A DNA stretch of 64,000 bases from Corallochytrium limacisporum (GCA_002811645.1 PDIP01000011.1:208099-272098); one strand, 5' to 3'; positions 1 through 11,146 are shown, numbered from the stretch's first letter. Numbers and translations are program-made. The notes: generated from the sequence alone by a model not told the origin.

Positions 1-3000
1 TGTGGGTTCTCATCATCGGACTCTGAGGCGCTTCGCTTTCGAGTACTACGGCTTCGTTTGCTGTCGTTGGCTCTACGCAAAGAACTGCGACGGGTTGAGC
101 GTTCGGAGCTTCTGGCCTCCTGTGTTTCTTCGGGGGCCTCCTGCTGCTCCTCTTCCTCAAGCTCCATGCTCTCTTCGATCGTCTGACGGCGGCGAGCAGC
201 ACGGGCTGCACGGTCGCTGACTGCGCTGGTTGGAGTAGGTGCGGAACTTGATGCGGCAGCTGGTGTCTCGGAAATTTCCACTTGTGAAACCTGCGTTTCA
301 AATGCGGCAGCAGCAGGTGTGGACTCCTCGGTGTCCATTGGAACAGCGACAGAAGCCTGAGCGGGAGACTCCTGGGTGGACTTCTCCGGTGTTTCCGGTT
401 CATAGGCGGCCCGATCGCGCCGAACCTCGTAACCAGATGGTAGACTGGGCATATCAACAACGGTCAGGGTCGTCTCGCGACGCTTAAAGTATGTACCGCT
501 GACACCGGCTTTGGGCATGAGCTCCCATCGGGCCTGGGTCATAGTTGTTGAGGTGCTGGCCGTGTACTGGATTAGCGCCGAGGTCAGGGCGCACAGTATG
601 TACAAATTATTGTCCAGGGTGTCGTCCTTGGCACTGAAATTCTTTAGAATGGTGGTCAGCACCGTTTGCATGAACTCAATCGAATGCTCCTTGGTCGATA
701 ACACGGCTTCAATGAAGAACATAAGCGGGTCTTCCATTTCCCGTAGATCTTTGGGTTGGGTCAGATCGAGAGAACGCTTGCTGGCCTCTTTGGCCAGCAA
801 AACCAACAAGAATTGCAGACCATTCTCGGGAAGGACAAGCAGTGCAGAACCAACGTTAGAGTTCATGCTCATCCACCGGGCCCGTTTGAGGGCCAGGCTC
901 TGCTTCAGCGTAGCCCTAGCACTCTGTACCATGATATTACTGTACTTTCCGCTGTCCGAGTTGAAAGCGACAATACAGGGCATCACATCAAAGGCTACCG
1001 GACAATGGCGGGTCTGTTGACGTAGGACATTGACAAATGTCTCACGGACATAGATACTATCGTCCTGCAGGACATTGGCAATAGCAAACATGTAGTCCAG
1101 GTTCATTTGCGAACGCACAGCGCTCGAGGTCTGGGCCTTGATAACTCCTTTGGCTGCGGTCAGACGCAAGTGGCGACGCAGATGCACTGGAGTATCCTTG
1201 AGGCGGCACAATTCGCCGTGACCTTCGATGCAAGCGCGCAGGAGACGGAGAATAGAAATGCGTACGGTCTCATGGACAGTTTCCTTGTCATTGCCCCGCA
1301 GAATGTTGGTCATAAGCTTGAGAGCCTCTACACGAAGCGGGGGAAGCGCAGTGCTGGACATTTTTTCGCTTTCGTAGTCAATGTGCTTCTGTTCGTAGTC
1401 GATCTGACGAGGGAAGAAGCCATCGGCGTGCACACTCTTGGTTAGCCCAGGTACCACAAACTGAACGACCGCCTGCTGATAGACTTGCATGAAGTCTCTG
1501 ATGCGGTAGCGAGCACCCTTTGAGAGCACCAGCAGACCAGTCATGGCCTGCTTGACATTGCCATCGGCTGTTTCCATCTTTTCCAGACCTGTGTTCAGGA
1601 GATCTTCGGCCATGGCAGAGTCCGCCAGGGCGGTGTACAGAGCCTTGGAGAGCAGCTTCTGTGAGTGTACCGGGGTCGCGTCGTCAAAGAGAACGTCCCA
1701 GCAAACATCACGCAGGTTCTTAACTTGCTTATTATTACGGTTGTTTGTATGCACCAGAGCCAGGCACCGCAGCAGGGGAACATTCAGTGGAGCCATTGTT
1801 TCCGTACGCACGGACTTGTGCTTCTTTCGGCTGCCCTTGCGGGAAGATTTCTTGGCCGGTGTGGCACTTTCAATACTGTCTTTCAAGTATGTGGTGCTCA
1901 ACTTCAGGAACTGCGGCCCGCTGACCAGAGAGCGGTCAATTTCGGCCATTCGCCACACAAACTCGGACAGAAGATCAGCAACTGTGGCATCTTCCACGTT
2001 CTTCTGCACAAGGCCATTCTCAATGCATGTTGCAATACTGAATGGATATAGCCACGTCATACGGAGTGACTTGATGAAGAACCACATACTGGCTTCGTCC
2101 TCATCAAGGTCTTCTGTGGTGACTTCTGCCAAGGGATTGCTGACGTCCTTCTCCTCAGCTTCTTCAAGCTTTGTCAGGAGCTCAGCATGGCGTTCCTGTC
2201 GTAGGAATTCATCCAAAGCCATGCGCATTTCCTTGTCCATTTCAGCCTTATGTGCAAGGGCACCGAGTTCGGACTGGTAGCTGACTTCATCAGCGGAAAT
2301 AACATGCTCTAAGCTGGTAAGCACCTTCCTCAACTGGGCACGGATGGCCAAAGATTGGCGACAGAAGCCAGTGAAGTATTGACGGGCATGTTCGTGCGCG
2401 GCCAGGCCTTCCACGATGAGATCACTCAACCATTCTTCTTTCTGTACGTCGTGGAGACGCTCAAAAGCCCTGCAAAGTACCTGTGTAGTATTGCGTTTAC
2501 GACTATGATCCTGAATATAGAAAAGGTAGGTCATCAGAGCAGCACACAGCCACTGCAGAGGCACCACACCGTCTGCTTCCTGAAATTCGTCTATGTCCCA
2601 GGTGACCAAGGTTTGCATGTACTCTGCCACAGCAGAACCAACGGTATTCCGCACATTGGCCCGCTTATCTTTGAGCCTCTGAATCACAGTCTGACGCAGA
2701 AGCGTACGGGTCTTAGCAGACCAAGAAAGTTCTTTCTCTTCGGTAACCCAATCCTTCATCACCAGGCTCAGTAGGCATAAAGCAGCGGTCCCACGGCACC
2801 GCTCGTCCAGACTTTTCTCGCTCACCCTGAGCATGACATTAATGGCAGCTGGTGAGGTGAAGGCTGCAGAATCATTTTTCAGGCTCCCCAGGACATTGGC
2901 CAGGACAGAATGCCTCATGGAGCCCTTCAGTGACAAATCGGCGGCGAGAGAAATGTAATCAACTGAGACACCTCCGTAGGTACCCTGACTCACATCCAGA

Positions 3001-4076
3001 TCACCGATCTCAAAATTCTCTAAGGGAAGTGCGCAAACATTACCCCACAACTCCATTGCAGTCTCACGGACAGGAGAAATGGCGTATCCAGCAGGTACAT
3101 TTGCGTTCTTAGCTCTGAGGTCGGCACCAGCTCCGCCTTTCAATGCTTGGCTGAGGCTGGAAAGCATCATTTGTACAGCGTCTTCGTGATGGGCCAGCAT
3201 AAAGTGGACAATGCGAGTCATTTCATCGATCTTACGCTTCTGCTTCTTTCTGTCCTTGGTCTCACCGACAGACTTGAAGAAAATGCCCAGAAACTCGTAC
3301 CAACCGATATCCAGCTTGTCTTTGCACTGTGTAACGACCTTGTTGACGGCAGACATGACCCGGCTAACTTCCTGCTCGGGGTCTTCCATGTGGGTCGCAA
3401 TCACTCTGCAAAAGTGGTTTACAAACATCTGGGCGTTGGTTCCGTCGATCAACTCGGTGGCTCCTTGCAGCAGAATATTGGAAAACAGGCGTCCCTCTGC
3501 TTTGTCATGGTCGACTTTAAGCACCGTCATGATGGTATCCACGAACCGAGTCACATTCATTCGTGTCTCCTCAGCTTCCTGTTCATTGGAAGGCTCACGG
3601 TATTTGGCAATAGCCATGCCGCACATGTCGAGATAGCGTTGAATTATGGGTAAGGCCTGCTTGTAGGCAGAACCCTTGGGCTTTCTGCAGACTGCCAAGA
3701 CCGCAAGGAACATGTTGTGACATATTTGTAGGTCTGCATGTGTGCATTCCCCTAGTACGGCATCCGCGTCGTCGTTAATAACCAGTAGACGGAAAATAGT
3801 ATCGCTCATGATCATGGCGAGTTCTGTGGTGGCCCCGAGGTCGTTGTACATCCGAAGCGTAGTCTTCACAAAGCGTCCTGTCTTGGGTGACACCGCGATG
3901 GTTCCTGCTTGAAGTGCTGCGTCCGGGTCCTCCAAAGGTTCAAGGAAGCGCACCACGGCTTTCAAGACGGTAACTGCGTCCTTTGCATTTTCAGCGTTTT
4001 CCAACTGTGAAATGAAATCGTTCTTGGCAGGTGCCTTGCCGCTCCCCGACTGGCGCTTACTCTTGCGAGTCGGCAT
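1..4076 (-). CDS. PDS5: Sister-chromatid cohesion protein PDS5 homologue (3' end cut by window)
   Basis: The minus-strand frame is open from an ATG at 4076 to the window edge, giving 1,358 visible codons and no stop. It is almost wholly helical HEAT-type repeats, followed by a low-complexity Ser/Arg/Glu tail. The best family match I can read is near residues 1000-1160: an LRLTAAKGVI-type helix, then ALLVLPENGLQFLLVLLAKE, a REMEDPLMFFIEAVLSTKEH stretch and NNLYILCALTSALIQ. These follow the order and spacing of the PDS5 C-terminal repeats. The N-terminal 130 residues also resemble PDS5. PDS5 binds the cohesin kleisin and, with WAPL, Eco1 and Sororin-type partners, controls cohesin release and maintenance on chromosomes. 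The visible tail is rich in RS and RR pairs and acidic patches, as in many PDS5 tails. The stop codon lies outside the window. Other HEAT-repeat chromosome proteins are the alternative. Confidence 0.72.
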   Translation of the reverse strand, partial: MPTRKSKRQSGSGKAPAKNDFISQLENAENAKDAVTVLKAVVRFLEPLEDPDAALQAGTIAVSPKTGRFVKTTLRMYNDLGATTELAMIMSDTIFRLLVINDDADAVLGECTHADLQICHNMFLAVLAVCRKPKGSAYKQALPIIQRYLDMCGMAIAKYREPSNEQEAEETRMNVTRFVDTIMTVLKVDHDKAEGRLFSNILLQGATELIDGTNAQMFVNHFCRVIATHMEDPEQEVSRVMSAVNKVVTQCKDKLDIGWYEFLGIFFKSVGETKDRKKQKRKIDEMTRIVHFMLAHHEDAVQMMLSSLSQALKGGAGADLRAKNANVPAGYAISPVRETAMELWGNVCALPLENFEIGDLDVSQGTYGGVSVDYISLAADLSLKGSMRHSVLANVLGSLKNDSAAFTSPAAINVMLRVSEKSLDERCRGTAALCLLSLVMKDWVTEEKELSWSAKTRTLLRQTVIQRLKDKRANVRNTVGSAVAEYMQTLVTWDIDEFQEADGVVPLQWLCAALMTYLFYIQDHSRKRNTTQVLCRAFERLHDVQKEEWLSDLIVEGLAAHEHARQYFTGFCRQSLAIRAQLRKVLTSLEHVISADEVSYQSELGALAHKAEMDKEMRMALDEFLRQERHAELLTKLEEAEEKDVSNPLAEVTTEDLDEDEASMWFFIKSLRMTWLYPFSIATCIENGLVQKNVEDATVADLLSEFVWRMAEIDRSLVSGPQFLKLSTTYLKDSIESATPAKKSSRKGSRKKHKSVRTETMAPLNVPLLRCLALVHTNNRNNKQVKNLRDVCWDVLFDDATPVHSQKLLSKALYTALADSAMAEDLLNTGLEKMETADGNVKQAMTGLLVLSKGARYRIRDFMQVYQQAVVQFVVPGLTKSVHADGFFPRQIDYEQKHIDYESEKMSSTALPPLRVEALKLMTNILRGNDKETVHETVRISILRLLRACIEGHGELCRLKDTPVHLRRHLRLTAAKGVIKAQTSSAVRSQMNLDYMFAIANVLQDDSIYVRETFVNVLRQQTRHCPVAFDVMPCIVAFNSDSGKYSNIMVQSARATLKQSLALKRARWMSMNSNVGSALLVLPENGLQFLLVLLAKEASKRSLDLTQPKDLREMEDPLMFFIEAVLSTKEHSIEFMQTVLTTILKNFSAKDDTLDNNLYILCALTSALIQYTASTSTTMTQARWELMPKAGVSGTYFKRRETTLTVVDMPSLPSGYEVRRDRAAYEPETPEKSTQESPAQASVAVPMDTEESTPAAAAFETQVSQVEISETPAAASSSAPTPTSAVSDRAARAARRRQTIEESMELEEEEQQEAPEETQEARSSERSTRRSSLRRANDSKRSRSTRKRSASESDDENP

Positions 4077-4996
4077 TGTGTTCTGTATGAATTTGTGCTT
4101 GAATACTTTTGGGGTACTCCGATTCTTTATGTGATTATTAGACTGTCATTATACGAACCCGAGAAATACTTGTCAACGGTCCATAATGTACTCTACTTTT
4201 AGCTTTATGCAGGTTGAAATAACACATGACCTGTCTTTCTTTACATAGCCAAGACCCTGCAAACAGCATTCCTACAGTATCGCTCCGCCCCTTAAAATGC
4301 GATCAGAAACAACAATTGTTAGTCTTATTGATATTGCGTCTTCGTAAATTTATTTCACTGGACGCCGGCAACAAAATGTGGGTGAGACTTTGTCAGGCAG
4401 CGAAACTGAAAGAAAAAAAGAAAGGCAGAAGGAAGAACTGGACCTCTCCGCAGTGCTGTCCAAGTCGTCGGCTAAAGGGGCGGGGAGTCTACTTTTACGG
4501 GCCGGGCCTACTGGGAAGCGCATCGGGTTGAGACTCGCGATTTTTTTTTCGCGGAGACTTTTTGCGAGTTTTCAAAGTTTTCGCGCTCTTGGCCTTCTGC
4601 AGTACACTGAGTACGAAATACGAAAGGCCACACAAGCTGAGGTGACAGTCTCAGCACAAGGGTGGGAGAGGGAGGGAGTAGGGCGCTCTAGGCGGGGAGG
4701 GGCTCAGTCTATTTGTTTAGTACAGAACTCCCGAGATTACTGGGAACCTTGCAGAAGATAATACATTTTCTATCGGTGAGCTCAGATATACTCGGAGGGA
4801 CACAAGCGGCCCAGTGGGTCCCTTTCCCGCCATTCGAGCGCTTTGCGCGAAAACCAGCCCCCATTTCCCACCTGCTCTGAACAAGCTGTAACCCTATTGA
4901 AAATCATCATCAGTTGGATTAATGATTGCGAGTGGTATATAGTTGTGTCTATTAGGAGCTGACCAACGCTTCCACCATTTGGCCGTACCGTATGTG
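4077..4996. other. Intergenic: PDS5 upstream region / mannosidase-like downstream region
   Basis: No gene is supported. Short plus-strand frames here have no recognisable domain. The DNA has a T9 run near 4542 and a G/A-rich block at about 4660-4700. It should contain the PDS5 promoter on its left side and the 3' UTR of the mannosidase-like gene on its right. Confidence 0.6.
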
Positions 4997-7900
4997 CTAT
5001 GCCGTCAATAGTCTAAAGCCACGAACATCGTCCGGCAAAGTATGAATGGTCCAAGTTTGATCGTGGTCCAGTTCCAGCGATCGTGGATACTTCGCAATAA
5101 AGTCCGTACCCGTCACTGTACTACCCTTCACTTCGACAAGGACGCTGTTCTGCAGTAGATCCCTTAGGGTGAAAGCGCTTGACGCAAAGGTGTCCGCATT
5201 GGAGCACAGATCTGCCGCAGTGGCAAGGGTCTGGATCGAGCTGCTCAGTTTACAGTCTAGCACCCGACGCCGCACGGCAAGAATCACCCGTGGATCGTGG
5301 ACCGCAAGGGTACTGATACCGAGGACATCGTATCCACATGGAATTGGAGCCCCGAGTAGTGAAGTAGTACCCACCGATAACGCCGCGGTCGATTTTTGGC
5401 TTGCTGCAGCCTGGCCTGTCCAGGCCAGGGTCTGCACCGCAGGCCTCAAGAGTCGCTGGTGCAAGAGATGGGCCCAAAGTGACATCTCCGAGGTCTGTTG
5501 GGAGGCCGGGATCGCAGAGTTTGCGGCAGCGCCTGCCCCTTTAGCATCAAACTCGTACTGCAGCAGCATTCCTACACTCTCTGTGAATCCGTGTACAAAT
5601 ACACGGTCCTTATCAGAAGCATCTTCTCCCCGTCGCATGATTGTGGATCGGTCAAAGTGCATCGATAGTCTACCCTGATCTGGATAATCGAAGGAGGCGA
5701 TGGAATTGACGACTACTTGTCCTTGCTTCGCTTCGCTATGCAGGATCATGTCGCCTACCCCGAGGTCTGCATAGAAGGGTATAGTCCCTGAGTTTCCACC
5801 ACCAGCACCAACGACTTGCACACTCCACGGTGAGGTCCACCACTCGCCGCGGATCAGTCTAAATTCGACACTGTAAGCCATCAGCGGGTCCACTGTGTGA
5901 TCGGTGATAGTGACCGTACGCAGAAGGGTGTTCATTGCCCGCTGGTCAGCCGCAATTGCGACGTGCTGTTGCTTCAACAATGGCCCATCCACGATAGCAG
6001 TGGCCACAGATGTGCAGCCAGGGTCAGGACATAACTCTTCTCGAAGTTCGTGCGTGACCTCTTGTGCGTCCTGAACAAACGATGCCTTGAAGGTGATCGT
6101 CTCCAAAGCTCCTCGCGCGTTGAAAGCGAGCACGACATTCTCTGTAGCCAGACTCGCTGCCTCGGATATCACCCATTTGGTTTTCGCACTCACAGCGGTG
6201 CATTCCTCTGAATTGGTGCCCTCCATGACGTCTGCCTCGACCCAAAGACTAGTGAATGCAGTCGCAGGCAAATCAACGTATACGTAGACTTGGTACCAAC
6301 CCGGTACCGCCTGCTGCTCTTCCATCGCATCCTGGTTGATTACGGGGTTTATCTGGATGGGCAACTTTTTCCTTTCAAAATCCGTCACCGTCACACAGGG
6401 CACGTCGGTGACAAAATCAATCAGACGCTTCTGATTGACCACATCAGAATTATAAACCTGCAAGGCTCGGATCTGCGTCTTTAGGCCTTTGTCAGCGTCT
6501 TGGTTTTCTGCCTCATTGTTCTTTCCTGGCTGTCCAAAGATAATCAGCTGCGTTCCCAACGTTCTCGCCAGATTCTTGGGGCTCTCCGGCTGAAGAAGAT
6601 TTTCAGAGGGTACCTGACTGCCACCATCTCGAATAAAAACCATAAGCTGGCTGGCAATCACCCGCATATTCATCAATTCATGTGCGTTTACGACGTCGCG
6701 GACTTCCATGAGCAGTGCCTGGGTTGCCTTGCGGATGCGTTGATTCAGGCCCTCGCTCAGGGGCCACGTCTGGCCGGTTCGTTTGGCCACATTTAAAGCT
6801 CGAACCAGGAGCTGATCTACAGTAGTGATCAGTGCCACGCCATGCCGCGACGCCAGTGGAGGCGGAGGCAAGGACCGTAGAAGTTCCGGTGCATCTATCT
6901 TCGGTAAGCCCCCGCGGAAATTCGCAAACGATGGGCTAAGCAGATTGGCTTCTGATCGCGTCACCTTGCGCACAATTTCAAAATATTGTTTGAAGCTCTG
7001 GATATGCCCTTGGACCTTAAGCTCTGCTCGTTTATGGTTGATGGTACCGAGTAGCTTCTCGAAGGCGCGGAAGACATAGCGGGCCTCCGCCGCGGTTTGG
7101 AACCGATCTTGTCCACCCATGGGCACGAGAACCTGAGACGTTGGGTACAGCTGTGACTTCTTCAGCAGCTGCTCAGTGTACCGGTTTCCAAGCTCAGCCA
7201 CGATCTCGTCGTCGGCTGGAAAGACCGGCAGTGACGGTGCTTGCTGCTGATCACCAGTACTAGTTGTTGGACACTGAAAGCGTCCCAGTGCTTGTGTGCT
7301 CGGTGCCTCCATAAAGGGTACGAGCTGCGTGAATTCCAATTCACCGGCGTCCGATGCCTTTTGGTCTCTATTCTCATTGCGATAATCCATCACCGCGGCC
7401 GCAATTGTCCTGCCAAAGTCGAGCTCGCAGCATACGGTATGGCTCGGTCCACAGCTGTGTAAAGGTTCGGTGGAGGCATAAGGTTCAATGTGGATCAACA
7501 GTTCACTGATTCCATATACGTCTGTGCTACTGCGTAGGCCGAATTCGTGCTGTCCTTTTCGTTTTCCTGGGGCAGGCAAGCTTAAATGCTGCTTCAGTCG
7601 ACGAGAGACGTCATTGACGATGAAATTGTGCACTCCACTTCGCTTCAGCAGCAACGCCTGCGCCTCTGATAGTCCCGCGAATGATGACGGGTCCTCATCA
7701 TAAACCATTGCAGACTCTCCCATTGGCAGATTTTTCGGTGTTGTCCCAAAGGTTCCTACGTGTGGGAGAAAAGCAGCACTTGGACGGTAGGACAGGTGCT
7801 GCGATAGCCATTGGTGGCCTTCTCTGAGTTGCAGCCACAGCGTTTGCGGATCCATGTCCGTGCGGAACATCGCCCAAGTGCCAGTTGTGACTTCTAAACA

Positions 7901-8665
7901 ACCATCCTTTACAAGTGATCGCACCAAACTCTTGCTCAGTCGCCTCTCTGCTCGTTGGTCAGCACTCTCTGGTAGACCATCAAACCATTGGGCCAGCCAA
8001 TGCACACCGCCGGCCCAAGCAAAGTGCCGTCGTCGTCCCTTGGACTCTGCAAGAATCGAAACCGCTGAAGAGAGAATTGCAGCGGCCTTGCTCTGTGCTT
8101 CGATGTCGTCATCGGTGACGAACGAATAGGGTACCACGACAGCCGTGACCAGGGCCCCTCCCATTTGATCACGATTGACCTCGCGGTCAAGAGCCCGTCC
8201 AATGTCATCTATCCCTCCAACATCTGTCACTAGATCTCGTAGTAAAGGAGATGTACTGAGTGAGGTGCTGTCCATCGCTGTGGTGCAGCCGTCTTCCCGC
8301 ACATCGATGGCAGCTTCCTCGATGGGTTGTGCCCACTGCGGGTCCGGCGTTTGATCTGCAGAGTCAGGACCATTCAAAGCATCTTTCAGGTACGTTGGAA
8401 TACGCCAAAGTGCGTGGTATTCGTCTGCTCCAAAGTCTAATGGATCCCCTATCTCAGAATTCAAATGGTCAAAGGTTGCGCTCTGGAATTCTTCAAGCGC
8501 GGGCCCAACATCTTCGACGTCCAAGTTATGGTACCGGATGGCATCCTCTGCGGAGAGACCCAACACCACCGATTTGTTCTGTACGTTTTTGCCTGCGGCG
8601 CTGACCAAGAGGACAGCCGTAGTGGACCACAGTACGGCGCACAGTCCGCTACTTCGTCCTTTCAT
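4997..8665 (-). CDS. Secreted GH38 alpha-mannosidase II-like protein, predicted catalytically dead
   Basis: This 1,222-residue protein begins with a signal peptide (hydrophobic core about 10-24). Its GH38 fold is recognisable by landmarks in family order: GTWAMF (262-267) for the GGWVM strand, REGHQWL (281-287), and a Golgi-mannosidase-II hallmark HSCGPSHTVCCELDF (403-417) matching the family IPHTCGPD..CCQFDF. It ends with the usual FRL beta-sheet terminus. The length fits mannosidase II (about 1,100). Key residues are missing: the zinc motif HSHND is replaced by YSFVT (180-184), the nucleophile motif IDPFGHS is replaced around 299-308 (LPHVGTFG), the GDDFRY loop reads GGQDRF, and no QHHDxxTGT is present. 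The family removes mannose from N-glycans in the Golgi; this copy is unlikely to. A glycan-binding or chaperone-like role is inference. It shares a 1.8 kb divergent region with cytochrome b5. Confidence 0.8.
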   Translation of the reverse strand: MKGRSSGLCAVLWSTTAVLLVSAAGKNVQNKSVVLGLSAEDAIRYHNLDVEDVGPALEEFQSATFDHLNSEIGDPLDFGADEYHALWRIPTYLKDALNGPDSADQTPDPQWAQPIEEAAIDVREDGCTTAMDSTSLSTSPLLRDLVTDVGGIDDIGRALDREVNRDQMGGALVTAVVVPYSFVTDDDIEAQSKAAAILSSAVSILAESKGRRRHFAWAGGVHWLAQWFDGLPESADQRAERRLSKSLVRSLVKDGCLEVTTGTWAMFRTDMDPQTLWLQLREGHQWLSQHLSYRPSAAFLPHVGTFGTTPKNLPMGESAMVYDEDPSSFAGLSEAQALLLKRSGVHNFIVNDVSRRLKQHLSLPAPGKRKGQHEFGLRSSTDVYGISELLIHIEPYASTEPLHSCGPSHTVCCELDFGRTIAAAVMDYRNENRDQKASDAGELEFTQLVPFMEAPSTQALGRFQCPTTSTGDQQQAPSLPVFPADDEIVAELGNRYTEQLLKKSQLYPTSQVLVPMGGQDRFQTAAEARYVFRAFEKLLGTINHKRAELKVQGHIQSFKQYFEIVRKVTRSEANLLSPSFANFRGGLPKIDAPELLRSLPPPPLASRHGVALITTVDQLLVRALNVAKRTGQTWPLSEGLNQRIRKATQALLMEVRDVVNAHELMNMRVIASQLMVFIRDGGSQVPSENLLQPESPKNLARTLGTQLIIFGQPGKNNEAENQDADKGLKTQIRALQVYNSDVVNQKRLIDFVTDVPCVTVTDFERKKLPIQINPVINQDAMEEQQAVPGWYQVYVYVDLPATAFTSLWVEADVMEGTNSEECTAVSAKTKWVISEAASLATENVVLAFNARGALETITFKASFVQDAQEVTHELREELCPDPGCTSVATAIVDGPLLKQQHVAIAADQRAMNTLLRTVTITDHTVDPLMAYSVEFRLIRGEWWTSPWSVQVVGAGGGNSGTIPFYADLGVGDMILHSEAKQGQVVVNSIASFDYPDQGRLSMHFDRSTIMRRGEDASDKDRVFVHGFTESVGMLLQYEFDAKGAGAAANSAIPASQQTSEMSLWAHLLHQRLLRPAVQTLAWTGQAAASQKSTAALSVGTTSLLGAPIPCGYDVLGISTLAVHDPRVILAVRRRVLDCKLSSSIQTLATAADLCSNADTFASSAFTLRDLLQNSVLVEVKGSTVTGTDFIAKYPRSLELDHDQTWTIHTLPDDVRGFRLLTA

Positions 8666-10454
8666 TTTGGACAGGCGCGGATCATGTCAGAAACATGATG
8701 TGTGTTCCCGACAAAAAAAATTAGCAAAAATCTCTCTGTGTATTACATCATCAAATGAGAATTTGTACACAAGACTGTTCCAAGCCATAAATCTACTGTT
8801 GGAGGAAGCATTTAATGCCGAACACAATCAGCAGACTTTGAAGTAGATTCTTTCGCCCAAGTACACTCCCGGCGACAACACTCGCGGAGCAGCGGAGCAA
8901 CGTCCGGACCGTCCAGTATCCAGTACTAAAACTACTGAATTTTTGAATCTTCATACTAAACATACCTCATAAATGGGGGCCTATTTACCCTTTGTCTGCG
9001 AAGAGTAACGGACGGAAAACAGCCAATCTCTCCCCCAACGGTCGGTCGCCTGTAGGTAGGGGCCAGGTCCAGCACCTTTCTACGGTGAACAATAGCCGTC
9101 GGCAATTGTTGAAAGCGCGGTTTGACAGGTAACAAGTTGACAATTGGTGGTGCGAAGGCAGCCATCCACGGAGCACGGCAATTCCAGTATACTGAAAATT
9201 AGCACTTTTTGGAGGCACTGCGGTCGAATGTGCCATCGTTCGCGACACAGGTATGTTCTAGTTGAGATAGTGGACGCTGCGCTGTGTTCACCAGTGGCTC
9301 ACTGGTCTTGGTACTTTCAGTATCGGGTTCATGTTCACACGCGTAACCTGTGCCCGTGCTGGTCACTTTTTGCACGACGCAATGATAGAATCACCACTTA
9401 GGACGTCTCTGTGGTCTGGTGGTACTGGCTAGGGATTAGACCATACAGTGTTTAATTCAAACAACTGGTCGAAATGTGAATAGTGAAAATTGACGGTCTC
9501 TGGAGCTCGACGAACAGGCATGATCACGTCTCGTCTTCCTATCGTCGAATATGATATGATGACATCTCCATGCGGGCACAAATAAAGAAACGGTTCTTAG
9601 CCCTCAACTAAGATTTTCCCCATGACACCTGCTGTGCGTGCTCTCTGTATTCACATTGTCTGTCACGTACAGCAAAGTGAGGCCGCGTCCACTGTTCCAA
9701 TAAGTCGCATTCCCTAAAACATCGCCCGAGTCCGGGGCCGTAGCTGTGTCGCACACGCACACGCACACACGCTCACGGCAGAGGGCACCAGATTTAAAGG
9801 GCAGAAACAGCCACATCCCAGATAGGAAGCAGTGGAAGACCTGTGTCCACTTGCCACTTGATGGTACCACGCCACCAATGTCTCTCGCCAACAAGGAAAA
9901 GAAAAGACTGGCACGAAGGTGTACTGGTATGGTGGTACCTAATACCAACCCCTTGTCTGCTGCGTGGCACTTTTATCTTCACTGCGTGTTCGGTGGCGGG
10001 AGAAGGAAATGTAGACACCTCTCATGTTCCCCCCCCCCCCCCAGCCTCCCCCCTGATCACTCACGGCCCTCTTCCCGCGGGACGGATGGTGGGCCGAGGT
10101 GACCGAGTGGAGCCATAGTGGAACTATGGGCCTCCCCACACCCACACCCGCCCTTTGCCTCAGTACCCCCACCCCCACCCCCAACTTCTTCCCAACCAGT
10201 ACAGTACACGCGATCAACCGGCGTCGGGAAATTTTGCACGGGGTTGTGTTTGTGCTGGCATGAGAGTGTTTGAGGACTCATACGGAGACGGTTTCATTGC
10301 TCTCGGCTTGGAATAGGTTACAGCTTTAAGACCTCTGGACTCAATGACAGGTACAACAGGATGATCGTTGATATAACATGGTATATGAGACTGCAAGCTC
10401 CGAAACAGAAAAACTTCTATTTTTATCCAATACAATCCCACAAAAACAGCAACC
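8666..10454. promoter_or_regulatory. Divergent intergenic region between mannosidase-like gene and CYB5
   Basis: This 1.8 kb stretch separates two divergently transcribed genes and must hold both promoters. Visible structure includes a perfect 10-bp palindrome CAGTATACTG at 9185-9194, a CA-rich run at about 9752-9776, a C14 homopolymer at 10029-10042 (about 410 bp before the CYB5 start) and a CCCACCCC-rich block at 10133-10185. Frames in it are composed of simple sequence, and I do not support any as genes. Confidence 0.5.
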
Positions 10455-10829
10455 ATGGTTAAGGAAATCGAATCTACTGAGGTCGCTCAGCACAACACCC
10501 GCAACTCCGTGTGGTTGACCATTCACGGCAAGGTTTACGACGTGACCGACTTCATGGACGAGCACCCTGGTGGTGAGGAAGTTTTGCTCGAGGTTGCAGG
10601 CCGTGATTCTACGTCTGAGTTCGAGGACGTTGGTCACTCCCCGAACGCCGTCGACATGATGGACAAATACCTGGTTGGAAGTCTGAAGGGAGCAGAGCAG
10701 GTCGACATCAAGAAGCTCACTGAGCAAAAGGAGGCTAAGTTGTCTGCCGGCGGACAGGCTGGCATCTTCCCCGGTGTCTTTGTTCTGCTGGGAGTTCTGG
10801 CTCTTGCCGCTGCCATCTTCTACATGTAA
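10455..10829 (+). CDS. CYB5: Cytochrome b5, tail-anchored
   Basis: This is a 124-residue microsomal-type cytochrome b5. The heme ligands are His37 in the EHPGG motif and His61 in the VGHSPNA motif. The usual loop WLTIHGKVYDVTDF precedes them, and a C-terminal hydrophobic anchor (about 103-124) ends IFYM, placing the heme domain on the cytosolic face of the ER. It passes electrons from cytochrome b5 or P450 reductases to desaturases, sterol enzymes and P450s. The start is set by a strong context (gcaaccATGg). The length matches the family (about 120-135), and there is no intron. Its 3' end converges on the m-AAA protease gene. Confidence 0.96.
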   Translation: MVKEIESTEVAQHNTRNSVWLTIHGKVYDVTDFMDEHPGGEEVLLEVAGRDSTSEFEDVGHSPNAVDMMDKYLVGSLKGAEQVDIKKLTEQKEAKLSAGGQAGIFPGVFVLLGVLALAAAIFYM

Positions 10830-11146
10830 AGAACACAGCATCATGGAAAATGATTAACAAAAAGCAAACTCTCTCCATCAAAACCGAATTCATGGTCCGC
10901 TCTGTTCATGGGACTAAATTGTACCTACAAAATCCTGCATTCATTATGCACATATACATTCAACCAGACACTAAGTGAAAGCGAAAGTTCGAATGAAATC
11001 AAACCTTTGAATTGACAAAGGAAACAGGCACAGGAGATCATGAGGAGCAATTCCATCTGACTTGGAGGTTCATCTAGGTCCTGCTGTCTCCTGTCCTTCT
11101 GTCAGTCATCGGGTCTGTATCATGCTTTCATGATCAACAAGGGAGG

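Noticed and set aside
1543-2280. A 245-codon plus-strand frame inside PDS5
   Set aside because: It lies antisense to the PDS5 frame, has no domain, and its sequence follows from the codon pattern of the gene on the other strand.
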